64,000 nucleotides of DNA from Caldifarciminota bacterium (lineage in GTDB: Bacteria; Hydrothermota; Tepidihabitantia; SM23-42): NCBI GenBank assembly GCA_027026255.1, contig JALVOT010000007.1, forward strand, positions 62,001 through 126,000, written 5' to 3'. The notes beneath the pieces are model-generated. The model saw nothing but the letters and a program-made list of their open reading frames with translations, did not search any database and was not told the DNA's origin. Positions within the stretch are counted from its first letter, which is position 1; each line of letters starts with the position of its first letter. The translations under genes were made by a program, and so were the position numbers. Below, piece by piece: positions 17,355 to 25,125 of this stretch.

Positions 17355-17382
17355 TTGACAACTGAATAAACTGGATTATAAT
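17355..17382 (+). promoter_or_regulatory. Promoter of the prepilin-like gene, leaderless type
   Basis: TTGACA (17355-17360), 16 bases, TATAAT (17377-17382), five bases, then ATG at 17388. Confidence 0.85.
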
Positions 17383-17387
17383 TTAAT

Positions 17388-17738
17388 ATGAAATTAAAAA
17401 ATAATCGAGGCCTGGGGTTGATCTCCATTCTGATCTCTTTAATAATCGCTGCTGCGGTTGTAATTCTTGCGATAACGATGTATACGGAAGGTAAAGATGC
17501 AAATAAATCAATCAAGCACCCGATTCAAAGGGCAAAGAGTGCGCAATGCCTTTCCCGGATAAAAAAGATTGAAACCTCCATCCAGATTTATCGGGTTGAA
17601 CACGGTAAAAATCCACCGAGTCTTGAAGACCTTTCCAATTTACAGGAGGACGATTTCCACTGTCCAGTAACCCACAGCCGTTATAACTATGACCCGGCAA
17701 ATGGAAAGGTGACCTGCCCGGACCATTCTAATTATTAG
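17388..17738 (+). CDS. Prepilin-like (pseudopilin-type) small protein
   Basis: The 116-residue protein has a class III signal layout: a short basic leader (MKLKNNRG), then a long hydrophobic helix (LGLISILISLIIAAAVVILA). A soluble part follows with one Cys near the middle and a C-terminal CPVTHSRYNYDPANGKVTCP that could form a disulfide-bounded loop. This matches type II/type IV pseudopilins, where a peptidase cuts after the Gly. The conserved Glu at position 5 of the mature helix is absent (the sequence reads LGLIS), which is typical of minor or initiating pseudopilins. PilT-type ATPases lie elsewhere in the window. Confidence 0.65.
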   Translation: MKLKNNRGLGLISILISLIIAAAVVILAITMYTEGKDANKSIKHPIQRAKSAQCLSRIKKIETSIQIYRVEHGKNPPSLEDLSNLQEDDFHCPVTHSRYNYDPANGKVTCPDHSNY

Positions 17739-17789
17739 TCTCAATCATTATTGATTACAAGACTATCATAATATGTTTGCAGTAATATA

Positions 17790-17817
17790 TTGATTTTTTG
17801 ATTGTTTCGATTATAAT
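17790..17817 (+). promoter_or_regulatory. Promoter of the DUF1858/NUDIX-PanD operon, leaderless type
   Basis: TTGATT (17790-17795), 16 bases, TATAAT (17812-17817), five bases, then a GTG start at 17823. Confidence 0.75.
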
Positions 17818-17822
17818 CTGCC

Positions 17823-18035
17823 GTGAAGATAACTGAAGAAACCCAGGTTGAAGATGTACTGGCTGGATATCCGGCACTGACCAAGGTCTTTATTGAATTT
17901 GGACTTCCCTGTCTGGTCTGTGGAGAACCTTTCTGGGGAACAATTGGAGAATTGGCACGGAAACACAATGTTGATGTGAATGAATTGTTAAAAAAAATAA
18001 ATAAAATAAAAAAGGAGATTGATGAAAAGATTTAG
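17823..18035 (+). CDS. DUF1858 domain protein
   Basis: The 70-residue product is a single DUF1858 domain: TQVEDVLAGYPALTKVFIEFGLPCLVCG, then GTIGELARKHNVDVNELLKKIN. The two Cys separated by two residues (PCLVCG) are conserved in this family and may bind metal or a redox partner; the fold is helical and its role is unsettled. GTG is the start, set by the leaderless promoter. It overlaps the NUDIX-PanD gene by 14 bases and so heads a coupled operon. Confidence 0.88.
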   Translation: MKITEETQVEDVLAGYPALTKVFIEFGLPCLVCGEPFWGTIGELARKHNVDVNELLKKINKIKKEIDEKI

Positions 18036-18876
18036 GTTCTGTCCGATATGCAGTGGTCACCTTATCAAATCTTCAGGGGGCGAAACATTAATCTGCGCGG
18101 ATTGTGGATGGACTCATTACAACAATCCACTTCCCAGTGTTGTTGCCTTAGTGAAAAACCATAAAGACGAAATACTGCTCATAAAGAGAGGAGTTGCCCC
18201 GGCTAAGGGAAAATGGGCATTACCTTCTGGATTCATTGAACAGAATGAAGAACCGACCAGTGCCGTCCTGCGTGAATTGAAAGAAGAGGCCAATATCTCA
18301 GGTTCAATTGATACACTTATTGGCGTGTTCAATGAATTTACAAAACTTTACGGAAATATAATTCAAATCGCCTATAAGATTAGTTATCTTACAGGAAAAC
18401 CAAAACCAGGCTCTGACACCACCCGGGTTAAATTCTTTCCTCAAAATCATCTCCCCAGACTCGCCTTTGTCAGCCATAAAAATATCATTGAGGCGGAAAG
18501 GAAAAGTGCAGCAACCGGATTTATTCAGGTCCTAAAATCAAAAATCACCAATGCTATCATTACCCATACTCAATTATTCTACCACGGCAGTATGGGGATT
18601 GATGGTAAGATTATGGATGAAGTGGGGATACTACCGGGAGAAAAGGTAGACGTTCTGAACTATAATAACGGTGAACGGCTCCAGACCTACACGATAAGAG
18701 AAAAAGAGAATTCCGGGAAATTTATTCTTTACGGACCGGCTTCAAGAAAGGGTAAGGTCGGCGACAAACTCTGCATTCTCGCATATACATTAATAACCCC
18801 TGAAAAGGCAAAGACATATAAGCCGAAGATCACTTCGCTGGACGAAAGGAATAGACTGAAACGAAAACATACTTAG
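18022..18876 (+). CDS. Fusion of a zinc-ribbon NUDIX hydrolase with aspartate 1-decarboxylase (PanD)
   Basis: Residues 1-30 form a zinc ribbon (CPIC at 7-10, CADC at 25-28). Residues about 38-160 are a NUDIX hydrolase with the NUDIX box at 70-92 (GFIEQNE, then RELKEEAN), where Asn replaces the usual Gly. Residues about 169-284 are a complete PanD: Lys174 matches E. coli Lys9, the Gly189-Ser190 pair in YHGSMGID is the self-cleavage site that forms the pyruvoyl group, and Arg219, Thr222 and Tyr223 match Arg54, Thr57 and Tyr58. PanD makes beta-alanine for pantothenate and CoA. ATG at 18022 follows AAGGAG; a TTG three bases earlier is less likely. The fused beta chain would keep the NUDIX domain after cleavage. 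Confidence 0.9.
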   Translation: MKRFRFCPICSGHLIKSSGGETLICADCGWTHYNNPLPSVVALVKNHKDEILLIKRGVAPAKGKWALPSGFIEQNEEPTSAVLRELKEEANISGSIDTLIGVFNEFTKLYGNIIQIAYKISYLTGKPKPGSDTTRVKFFPQNHLPRLAFVSHKNIIEAERKSAATGFIQVLKSKITNAIITHTQLFYHGSMGIDGKIMDEVGILPGEKVDVLNYNNGERLQTYTIREKENSGKFILYGPASRKGKVGDKLCILAYTLITPEKAKTYKPKITSLDERNRLKRKHT

Positions 18877-19712
18877 AGTGTATACCCTGCTTTTTCAGGC
18901 AGGCAATAAAAGCCGGCAATATCGCAGGATTACATCAAACCGACATTATGAAGGTTATCAACCGAATTGCCCTGAACATTCCAAAAATTTCTTTTACAAC
19001 CAGCCCGCCTGAGATCGGAATGATTGTGTATAAAAGTATCTACCATATAACAAAGGTAAAAGACCCCTTTAAAAAGATAAAAAAATCTACAACCCGAAAA
19101 CTTTTAAAAATGTATCCTGAATTCAAAAAGAAAATTAAAAAATCACAAGACCCTCTATATACCGCATTAAAATTCGCCGCCCTGGCTAATGCAATCGACC
19201 TTGGCGCCAATCCCGATTTCAATCTCAACAAAGAACTGAAAAATTTTGGCGGAAAAGATTTTGATGTGTGCGAATATTCAGAATTTAAAAAAGCACTGAA
19301 AAAAGCAAAAAATATCCTCTATATTGCGGACAACGCCGGGGAAACAGTATTTGACCGACTCCTGATTGAGGAACTTAATCGGCCGGTGAAGTATGCAGTG
19401 CGTGCAGACCCGATAATCAATGATGCCACATCAGAAGACGCCCAGGATGCCGGTCTGGACAAGGTTGCTGAAATCATCTCATCCGGCTGCGAGGCCCCGG
19501 GGACCATCTTACGGCTTTGTTCTTTAGAATTTAAAAAGGTATTCGCCCGTGCCGACCTTATCATCAGCAAGGGTCAGGGAAATTATGAAACCCTGTCCAA
19601 TCTCAAACGGCTAATCTTCTTTCTTTTAAAACTCAAATGTCCGGTAATCGCGCGTGATATGGGTATCCCATTCGGCAGTGTTGTTTTAATCAAGAATAAA
19701 AATGCGCCGTAA
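18861..19712 (+). CDS. DUF89 metal-dependent phosphatase, apparently starting at ACG
   Basis: The obvious ATG at 18948 gives a protein lacking the family's N-terminus. Reading upstream in frame there is no stop for 29 codons, and these give TKTYLECIPCFFRQAIKAG, the usual DUF89 opening with its CxxC motif; the first codon is ACG where other members have ATG. Later family motifs are intact: SPPEIGMIVY, DPLYTALKFAALANAID, DNAGETVFDRLL (metal site) and KGQGNYETLS. DUF89 enzymes are Mn/Co/Ni-dependent phosphatases for damaged or surplus phosphometabolites, and the human PANK4 domain acts on phosphopantetheine compounds. The gene overlaps the NUDIX-PanD gene by 16 bases. Confidence 0.8.
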   Translation, partial: TKTYLECIPCFFRQAIKAGNIAGLHQTDIMKVINRIALNIPKISFTTSPPEIGMIVYKSIYHITKVKDPFKKIKKSTTRKLLKMYPEFKKKIKKSQDPLYTALKFAALANAIDLGANPDFNLNKELKNFGGKDFDVCEYSEFKKALKKAKNILYIADNAGETVFDRLLIEELNRPVKYAVRADPIINDATSEDAQDAGLDKVAEIISSGCEAPGTILRLCSLEFKKVFARADLIISKGQGNYETLSNLKRLIFFLLKLKCPVIARDMGIPFGSVVLIKNKNAP

Positions 19713-20634
19713 ATATATATACGGACCGGTTCCCTCAAGAAGACTCGGCCTTTCCTTAGGCATTGATGTCATTCCTTATAAAGTCTGTAGTTTCAACTGT
19801 ATCTATTGTCAGCTTGGCCATACCACAAATCTTACTACAAAATTAAATGAATATACACCGGTGGAAGATATCCTGAAGGATGTTTTAGATTTCTTAAAAA
19901 AAGATGGAAAGGCAGACCACCTTACACTCGGCGGCTCTGGTGAACCAACCTTAAATTCCCGAATCGACTACATTATAGATACCCTTAAAAAAATGTCGAA
20001 AATTCCTGTCACGGTTCTCACCAATGGTTCTTTACTCTTTATTGAAAAAGTGCGCAGGGCGATTAGCCGTTCCGATATCGTGCTTCCCACCTTCTCTTCA
20101 GTCAATCAGGATACCTTCGTAAAAATCCATCGACCTTATCCGACCCTAAAGATTGAACAGATTATCAAAGGCCTTTGTGATTTCCGAAGGGAATTCCCGG
20201 GAAGAATCTGGTTAGAAATTATGTTGATAAAGGATATCAATACTACACCAGAAGAGATTGAAGGGTTAAGAAAAGTAATAAAAAAAATAAAACCCGACAG
20301 GATTCATCTCAATACAGTAGTAAGACCACCGTCTGAAGAATACGCCCGACCGATAACGATTGATGAATTACAGAAAATTAAAGAATTTATCGGTGAAGGC
20401 TGTGAGGTTATCGCCCGATTTAAGAAAAAAGGCAAAACCCGATATCTTGAAGATACAAAAAATACAATTCTGGGAATGATAAGACGCCGTCCGGTTACAC
20501 TTGATGATATCTTAGATGCCTTGATTATACATCGTAATGAGGCACTGAAGTACTTAGATGAATTAATTGCCGAAAAGAAAATTCAAATCGCTGAGCATGG
20601 CAACAAAAAATATTATGAGGCAGTAGAAGGATGA
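19702..20634 (+). CDS. Radical SAM protein (COG0731-like)
   Basis: The 310-residue protein has GPVPSRRLGLSLGIDVIP followed by the iron-sulfur motif CSFNCIYC (about residues 29-36, CxxxCxxC), then GSGEPTLN and TNGSLL, which bind SAM in the TIM barrel. The opening is characteristic of the COG0731 group related to wyosine synthesis enzymes but in bacteria often of unknown role. Residues about 250-310 form an extra helical, winged-helix-like tail (RRRPVTLDDILDAL, EALKYLDELIAEKKI). It overlaps DUF89 by 11 bases and the next gene by four, so it belongs to the same operon. Confidence 0.88.
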   Translation: MRRKYIYGPVPSRRLGLSLGIDVIPYKVCSFNCIYCQLGHTTNLTTKLNEYTPVEDILKDVLDFLKKDGKADHLTLGGSGEPTLNSRIDYIIDTLKKMSKIPVTVLTNGSLLFIEKVRRAISRSDIVLPTFSSVNQDTFVKIHRPYPTLKIEQIIKGLCDFRREFPGRIWLEIMLIKDINTTPEEIEGLRKVIKKIKPDRIHLNTVVRPPSEEYARPITIDELQKIKEFIGEGCEVIARFKKKGKTRYLEDTKNTILGMIRRRPVTLDDILDALIIHRNEALKYLDELIAEKKIQIAEHGNKKYYEAVEG

Positions 20635-21143
20635 TTGAACCAGCCGACCTGAATAAAAAAGAACTTTATCAATTACTGGTTGATGCAGCAAAGAACTGGC
20701 TTGCCCATGATGGACTATGGTTCCAGGCGGTGGAAAATAAATTTGGTATAGAATCGGCAATTGAACTGGACCGAGCAGCCTGGAAAAAATTTACTCAGAT
20801 TGAGGCACGCCGGATAATGAAGCGGCTCGGGATGAAAACCGGTGGAGGCATTCCGGCCCTGATTCAGGCATTAAAATTCAGACTCTATGCCTATATCAAT
20901 AAACAAAAGATCACTGAAATTTCTGACCGGCGATGTATCTTTCAAATGGTAAATTGTCGGGTTCAAGAAACAAGAAAGAGAAAGGGGTTGACAGATTTTC
21001 CTTGTAAATCCGTAGGAATTATTGAATATACATACTTTGCTCAAACAATCGATCCCGATATCAAGACAAGATGTATCTTCTGCCCTCCGGATCCCCATCC
21101 TGACGACTGTTATTGTAAATGGGAGTTTATTCTGGAAAGATAA
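20631..21143 (+). CDS. Conserved protein with Cys-rich C-terminus, DUF6125-like
   Basis: The 170-residue protein has an all-helical first half (LYQLLVDAAKNWLAHDGLWFQAVE and RRIMKRLGM) and a second half with cysteines in CIFQMVNC and CIFCPPDPHPDDCYCKWEF. It resembles a DUF6125-like family found near redox enzymes in anaerobes; the family call is by memory of the pattern and modest. It is the last gene of the DUF1858-NUDIX/PanD-DUF89-radical SAM operon, four bases overlapping. The Cys set suggests metal or haem-like cofactor binding, not shown. Confidence 0.65.
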   Translation: MIEPADLNKKELYQLLVDAAKNWLAHDGLWFQAVENKFGIESAIELDRAAWKKFTQIEARRIMKRLGMKTGGGIPALIQALKFRLYAYINKQKITEISDRRCIFQMVNCRVQETRKRKGLTDFPCKSVGIIEYTYFAQTIDPDIKTRCIFCPPDPHPDDCYCKWEFILER

Positions 21144-21147
21144 CTTT

Positions 21148-21681
21148 CTACGATATTCGGGACAGCACCTTATCGTTTTGTGAAAATTTTATTCCCTCCG
21201 CCTCCAAGAGTAAACGCTTCAATTTAATACCACCACTAAACCCCCCAAGACTCCGGTCAGATTTGATTACCCGATGGCAGGGGATAACAAGGGGAAACGG
21301 ATTTTTTGCGAGTGACTGACCCACGGCGCGGGCGCCGCCTTTAACACCCACCCTATTAGCCAATCTTTTATATGTGATAACCCTTCCGCGGGGTATTCTT
21401 CGCACCGTGGAAAGAACCCGCCGAGAGAATCTGGTTAATTGAGAAAATGCCAACAATTTGAGCGGGATGTTCTGCCATTTGTGGTTGAGTAAATTTTCGG
21501 CGACCTCTCTCAATCTCTGATTTCTACCCGAAACCGCCTCAGGATAAAAAGATTTTATTATCTTCTTCACATTAAAGCGTGCCAACAAAATCTGTTTTAT
21601 TACTATATTGTCCCCCTCCCCCACCCAGACAATACCAACCCGGCAAAATGAAAATTTTATTGTTTTATAATAGACAACCAT
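21148..21681 (-). CDS. ogt: Methylated-DNA--protein-cysteine methyltransferase
   Basis: This suicide enzyme moves alkyl groups from O6-alkylguanine to its own cysteine. The active site IPCHRVI (Cys at about residue 133) and the helix-turn-helix RIPRGRVITYKRLANRVG with GGARAVGQSLAKNPFPLV are typical, and the end LGGFSGGIKLKRLLLEAEG fits. Length is 177 residues. It follows the unknown gene at 21690 by eight bases on the same strand, and convergent transcription ends four bases away at 21143. Confidence 0.94.
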   Translation of the reverse strand: MVVYYKTIKFSFCRVGIVWVGEGDNIVIKQILLARFNVKKIIKSFYPEAVSGRNQRLREVAENLLNHKWQNIPLKLLAFSQLTRFSRRVLSTVRRIPRGRVITYKRLANRVGVKGGARAVGQSLAKNPFPLVIPCHRVIKSDRSLGGFSGGIKLKRLLLEAEGIKFSQNDKVLSRIS

Positions 21682-21689
21682 CAGACAGT

Positions 21690-22616
21690 TCAGATATTCT
21701 TCAATTCCTTATAACGGGTATAAATGGGCAGAAGTTTCTTAAGCAGTTTATCCGCCTCCACGGTCCTCTTTATATAGGGGTCCTGAATATAATTGAGCAC
21801 GATTACCAGAAATATTATATCCTTGAAATGTTCAATATAATCATAACTGCTGTCCTGTTTCCCTTCAACATATTTTTCCAATCTCTTTATTACTTCCATT
21901 ATATTGGCCAATACCCCATATTCGCCATCTGACCTCAGACCTTGCTTTGCCTGTTTAATCTCCTGGGATGCAAACATTAAGGCAAGTTCCACCTTACTTT
22001 CAAAATCCTCCATAATCTTCTTTTTATCCCCAGGCGGTGGATTATAGGTGCCGATCTGGGCAACGGTTATATGTTCCCCCTTTTTGGTCCGGCCGTAAAA
22101 ATCACCGATGCGGCGGATAAAATTGTTTGTTGGTTTAGATAATTCCTTACTGAGTTCTTCATCCTGAAGCCATTTCAAAGCAACCGCAGTCTTAATCTTC
22201 TTGGTGGTCTTTTCAAAGTGGCTCTCTCCGGGGATATTATTAAAAAAATCAATTATTTTATTCATATTGGCATTATTCAAAACAATCCTTTCATAATTTG
22301 GCAGTTTAAGCAGCATATAAAGCTGCTGGTTTATAGCATCTATTTTATCCTTCTGCCTCTCCGGAGACAAATCCGGGAAATGCTTTTCAACAAAAAACTT
22401 TATGAGCGATTTATTAATATTATACCTGCCCTGTTCCAACTCTTCTTTACTTACTGCACTGCAGCACCAATCAGCAAACCTTTCGATATCGGTCTTACTG
22501 ATGAACTCTAAATCATAAGGTAATTCAGTTAGAATAGTATCAGGCTGCAGCCACCAGTGTAATCTAACCAGTATTTCACCAAGATTATCTAAATGATTCT
22601 TACTGGGCCAGGCCAT
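21690..22616 (-). CDS. Unrecognised 308-residue helical protein
   Basis: No family is recognised. The protein is soluble, predicted mostly helical and charged, with Trp-rich opening (MAWPSKNHLDNLGEILVRLHW), a double Cys (DWCCSAV) near residue 50, and a conserved-looking stretch VAQIGTYNPPPGDKKK near residue 197. It has no signal peptide or membrane segment. An AGGAG site lies seven bases before the ATG, unlike most first genes here. It is followed after eight bases by the DNA-repair gene ogt, which suggests a shared transcript and perhaps a role in nucleic acid handling, but this is inference. Confidence 0.7.
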   Translation of the reverse strand: MAWPSKNHLDNLGEILVRLHWWLQPDTILTELPYDLEFISKTDIERFADWCCSAVSKEELEQGRYNINKSLIKFFVEKHFPDLSPERQKDKIDAINQQLYMLLKLPNYERIVLNNANMNKIIDFFNNIPGESHFEKTTKKIKTAVALKWLQDEELSKELSKPTNNFIRRIGDFYGRTKKGEHITVAQIGTYNPPPGDKKKIMEDFESKVELALMFASQEIKQAKQGLRSDGEYGVLANIMEVIKRLEKYVEGKQDSSYDYIEHFKDIIFLVIVLNYIQDPYIKRTVEADKLLKKLLPIYTRYKELKNI

Positions 22617-22868
22617 TCATTCGCTCCTTTCTCGAATAAAGTCCAAAAAAGCAGACATCTTTTATAAACGCAGCACATCCCATAACCCCGGTCATATTCG
22701 CATAATTATGCAACATCCAGAAGTTGCCTAAAATCAATATTAAATTATACACATAAAATAGATTGTGGCAATATTTTTTTATCCATTTAAATAACTCACC
22801 TCAAGCGCAATATAAAATGCATAATGAAAGGGCAGAATAAAGCAGTATCCGCGAAAAACCAGGAGGAT

Positions 22869-22895
22869 AATACCGGATAACTAAAACCCGGTATT
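22869..22895 (-). terminator. Hairpin just after the diguanylate cyclase gene, possible terminator
   Basis: AATACCGG and CCGGTATT form a perfect 8-bp stem around an 11-base loop, directly after the stop codon. A T5 run follows only ten bases later, so it may act as a weak terminator or stabilise the 3' end. Confidence 0.4.
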
Positions 22896-24896
22896 TTAGA
22901 CAGTTTCTACGCGATCCTTACCCAACCGTTTGGCTCGATAAATAGCCTTATCGGCATTCCGAACGAGTTCATCAGGAGAAAAGGCATTAACTGGATAAGT
23001 GGCAACTCCAATCGAAACTGTTATCCCCTTCGTTCCACCCCCTTTTAATTGAACAGGATTATTCTTGACCGCCTTCCTTACCCTTTCTGCAATCTTTAAT
23101 GCCGGACTGCTATCGGTTTCTGGAAATATTACGCAAAATTCTTCACCACCGTACCGGGCAACAAAATCGGTATCCCGAATACTCCTCTTCAAAAGCCGAG
23201 CAATATGAATTAACATCTTATCTCCGGCTGGATGACCGTAATGGTCATTAAATTTTTTAAAATCATCAAGGTCGATCATTGCCAGACTAACCGGCCTTGA
23301 ATAACCGCGTGCCTTTCTAAATTCATTATCCAGCATCAGTTCGAAATAGCGCCTATTCGCAATCTTTGTTAATCCATCAGTCAATGAAAACGATTTTGTC
23401 TCATCAAAAAGCCGGGCATTTTCAATTGCAATCGCTGTCTGCGCCGTAAACATCGAGAATAATCTGATATCCTGTTCCGTAAAGGCATTAAGTTTTTCAC
23501 TTTCAATATTCAGAACCCCAATAATCCGACCCTTAATCTTCAAAGGAATCGCCGCCTCTGATTTTATAGAATGTTTACCAGAAATATAGAAAGAGACCTT
23601 TGAGACATCCGGTGCATAATAAGGTTTGCCAGTAGCTGCAACATAACCGCATATCCCCTCTTTCCCAATCTTCAGCCTTATCTTCTTTTTTATATGCTGC
23701 GAATAACCGTGTGAAGCACGGATATAGAGTTCCTTTTTCTCCGGGTCAATCAATAGGATTGCAATATTGGCAACACCAATTTTTTTTATGATGACCTCAA
23801 ACATCCTGTCCAGGACATCATCAAATTCCAATGGAGAAATCAGTAATCGGGTAATCGCAGATGAAACCGTAAGGTCCCGGGCATAATTTACGGCATCCTG
23901 ATAGAGTTTTGCATTATGCAGGGCAGCACTCAATCGGTCAGCGATCAACTCAAGAATCTTTACAGTATCAGAATTAAAGGCGTTCACTTCATTACACTCG
24001 ATATTCAAAACACCAATCACCCTTCGTGATATTTTCAGCGGTATCGCAACCTCAGACCGGGTTGTTGTCGGAGCGAACGAAAGATAACGGGACTCCTTTG
24101 TGACATCATTTGCAACAATTGTTTTCCCGGAGAGGGCGGCATTACCAACAATCCCCTGACCAAAATTAAGTTTTAAATCCCCGGGGATTTCAGCACGGAA
24201 ACCGCGTGAGAGTTTACGCAATACAAGTTTGTCATCTTCAATCAAAAATATCGAGACATTATAATTTTTAAATTTCTGAATAATCGATTTCGTAACACTT
24301 GAGCAGATGTCATCGATATTCAGGCTTCGGATTAAGCGCCGGGCAATCTGATTCATCAAAGAAAGTTGTTTTGCCCTTTCCATCTCCCCCTGTATTAATC
24401 TGGTATTGGCAACTATAAGTGCCGTCCTTGATGCAACGCTCATTAAAACCGAAAGATCTGCCCGGGAATAGCGATCATATTTTTCATAATCCCGGATTAC
24501 CATTACTCCCTCAACATTATTTTTATATATCATCGGAACCCCAAGCCAGCTTTTTGCATCACAATCCTTATGTTTTATCCTGTGTCGGCGGCAGAATTTT
24601 TTTATATCCCGATTCAAAAGCAAAGGCTTCTTTGTCTCAATCACATACTCAGTAAGCCCCCCTGATAATTTTCGTGAATCCTCTGATAGTTCTTTACCGT
24701 CAATTGTGTATATCTCAAAACTGATTGAATTATCCTCTGGATGATAAATAGCAATATAGAAGTTGCTTGTATCGAAAACCTTTTTTATTTCTTTATAGAT
24801 TTTTCTCATAACCCTGGGTAATTTATAAGAAGAACCGATTATACTATCAATATTTTGAAGGAGCTGAAATCGTTCGGCATCAACTTCCGCTACCAT
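22896..24896 (-). CDS. Diguanylate cyclase with three GAF domains
   Basis: The 666-residue protein has three tandem GAF domains (about residues 10-160, 175-335 and 350-500), which sense small molecules, followed by a GGDEF domain (about 505-665). The catalytic motif is GGEEF in RYGGEEFCVIFPE, and the RxxD allosteric inhibition site is present as RDTD five residues before it, so product feedback is expected. It makes cyclic di-GMP from GTP. No EAL or PilZ protein is visible in the window. It is transcribed from a leaderless promoter divergent from the serine-palmitoyltransferase-like gene. Confidence 0.95.
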   Translation of the reverse strand: MVAEVDAERFQLLQNIDSIIGSSYKLPRVMRKIYKEIKKVFDTSNFYIAIYHPEDNSISFEIYTIDGKELSEDSRKLSGGLTEYVIETKKPLLLNRDIKKFCRRHRIKHKDCDAKSWLGVPMIYKNNVEGVMVIRDYEKYDRYSRADLSVLMSVASRTALIVANTRLIQGEMERAKQLSLMNQIARRLIRSLNIDDICSSVTKSIIQKFKNYNVSIFLIEDDKLVLRKLSRGFRAEIPGDLKLNFGQGIVGNAALSGKTIVANDVTKESRYLSFAPTTTRSEVAIPLKISRRVIGVLNIECNEVNAFNSDTVKILELIADRLSAALHNAKLYQDAVNYARDLTVSSAITRLLISPLEFDDVLDRMFEVIIKKIGVANIAILLIDPEKKELYIRASHGYSQHIKKKIRLKIGKEGICGYVAATGKPYYAPDVSKVSFYISGKHSIKSEAAIPLKIKGRIIGVLNIESEKLNAFTEQDIRLFSMFTAQTAIAIENARLFDETKSFSLTDGLTKIANRRYFELMLDNEFRKARGYSRPVSLAMIDLDDFKKFNDHYGHPAGDKMLIHIARLLKRSIRDTDFVARYGGEEFCVIFPETDSSPALKIAERVRKAVKNNPVQLKGGGTKGITVSIGVATYPVNAFSPDELVRNADKAIYRAKRLGKDRVETV

Positions 24897-24901
24897 AAAT
24901 T

Positions 24902-24930
24902 ATTATATCCAGAACCGGATATTCTGTCAA
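24902..24930 (-). promoter_or_regulatory. Promoter of the diguanylate cyclase gene, leaderless type
   Basis: Minus strand TTGACA (24930-24925), 17 bases, TATAAT (24907-24902), five bases to the ATG at 24896. Confidence 0.8.
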
Positions 24931-24977
24931 CATATTCAAAAAACTCACTCCACGGTGCTTTTTTACTTTACGGTTAT

Positions 24978-25033
24978 AGCCGAATAACCACAGCCAATAA
25001 CCAGACGGGCATCGACACCGTATAATGAATAAC
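24978..25033 (+). repeat. Dispersed intergenic repeat, copy 3
   Basis: The 56 bases AGCCGAATAACC through GAATAAC align to copy 2 and, on the other strand, to copy 1. Weaker similarity to copy 2 extends about 25 bases to the left (a T-rich segment after GGTG). Confidence 0.65.
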
Positions 25034-25091
25034 GATCCTTCTATAAACCAAACAAATCAAATAAACTATATAGAGGAAAATCATATAAACA

Positions 25092-25119
25092 TTGACTTTA
25101 TTTTTAAAATATATATAAT
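25092..25119 (+). promoter_or_regulatory. Promoter of the lipid/dehydrogenase cluster, leaderless type
   Basis: TTGACT (25092-25097), 16 bases, TATAAT (25114-25119), six bases, then ATG at 25126. Confidence 0.82.
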
Positions 25120-25125
25120 ACGGCT

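Larger units (their letters stand above)
16937..17387. other. Intergenic region of 451 bases with a dispersed repeat copy
   Basis: Nothing that reads as a gene was found. The right end holds repeat copy 2 (17279-17334) and the promoter of the prepilin-like gene. The segment about 17206-17266 shows a loose inverted resemblance to the same repeat (CATCGTT, CCCGTC and GTGGTT in the same order), so a degenerate inverted copy is possible. Confidence 0.5.
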
